Below, one piece after another: positions 5,147-5,272 of a stretch of 5,272 bases of DNA. Source of the stretch: an uncultured Anaerococcus sp. (GTDB lineage: Bacteria; Bacillota; Clostridia; Tissierellales; Peptoniphilaceae). Below the pieces are notes generated by a model that did no database searches, was not told the origin of the DNA, and saw nothing but the letters and a program-made list of their open reading frames with translations. Within the stretch, counting starts at the first letter, position 1. Each line of letters begins with the position of its first letter. Location of the stretch: positions 1 through 5,272 of the forward strand of contig CABQOK010000105.1 of the NCBI GenBank assembly GCA_902465755.1. The letters run 5' to 3'. Both the position numbers and the translations under genes were made by a program.

Positions 5147-5272
5147 AATAAAAAATAAAACATGATATGCTTTGCCAAAGCAAAGCTTACAACTTCCATT
5201 CCTCATATACGAGTAGAATGTATAATCAGAGTGAGCGTTAAGAAAATTTATCTGTTTGAGCGAAGCGAGTTA
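5147..5272. other. AT-rich intergenic tail with dyads, no gene seen
   Basis: After the terminator I see no open frame with a ribosome binding site on either strand. The stretch holds GCTTTG/CAAAGC (5169-5186) with an alternative pairing GCTTT/AAAGC (5169-5181), a dyad beside TATAAT (5197-5226), and the motif GAGCGAAGCGAG (5258-5269) near the edge. It probably leads into a gene beyond the window. Confidence 0.5.
5197..5226 (+). promoter_or_regulatory. Candidate -10 box abutting an inverted repeat
   Basis: TATAAT (5221-5226) is a perfect -10 box. Directly before it is the inverted repeat CATTC-CTC-ATATAC-GAG-TA-GAATG (5197-5220), which covers the spacer and -35 area. No good -35 is visible, so an activator or repressor binding to the dyad is possible. 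Transcription would run rightward out of the window. Confidence 0.35.

Noticed and set aside
4740..5272. CRISPR array or insertion-sequence remnant
   Set aside because: Only two diverged copies exist, with no spacers of even length. No terminal inverted repeats with target duplication and no transposase fragment are seen.

Overview
The window looks like chromosome of a low-GC anaerobic Gram-positive bacterium (Bacillota/Clostridia), probably near Anaerococcus or another Peptoniphilaceae genus. The reasons are AT-rich intergenic DNA, strong AGGAGG-type ribosome binding sites, a HemZ-type radical SAM protein, an ECF vitamin-type S component, and a protein that resembles clostridial hypothetical proteins. 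The genus is an inference from style and gene content. No phage, IS or CRISPR genes are visible.

Layout. Four genes lie on the minus strand, read right to left. They are an ECF transporter S component (4001-3456), a CpXC-type zinc-ribbon protein (3401-2763) that ends in a clean intrinsic terminator, hemZ (2711-1395), and pepD (1405 to the left edge). pepD is an aminoacyl-histidine dipeptidase whose start overlaps the end of hemZ by 11 bases, and the window cuts it only a few codons from its expected end. The pepD gene is easily missed because it runs off the edge. hemZ and pepD form a translationally coupled pair. The S component and the CpXC gene are probably co-transcribed up to the terminator at 2741-2760.

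On the plus strand a gene of unknown function (4074-4739) starts divergently from the S-component gene. Only 72 bases separate the two start codons, and the candidate -10 boxes for the two directions overlap.

The right end (4740-5272) holds no credible protein gene, yet it is the most unusual part. Two diverged tandem copies of an element of about 100 bases each carry a candidate promoter with 16-base spacing, followed by a small hairpin and the shared segment CCCTTCGAACCT. The second copy leads into a GC-rich stretch that can fold into several long, interrupted stems and ends in a textbook intrinsic terminator at 5120-5146. The best reading is a structured non-coding RNA of about 240 nt, with a truncated relative of its promoter and 5' end just upstream. 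I could not assign it to a known RNA family by eye. After the terminator, a dyad next to TATAAT (5197-5226) may be the promoter/operator of a gene beyond the window.
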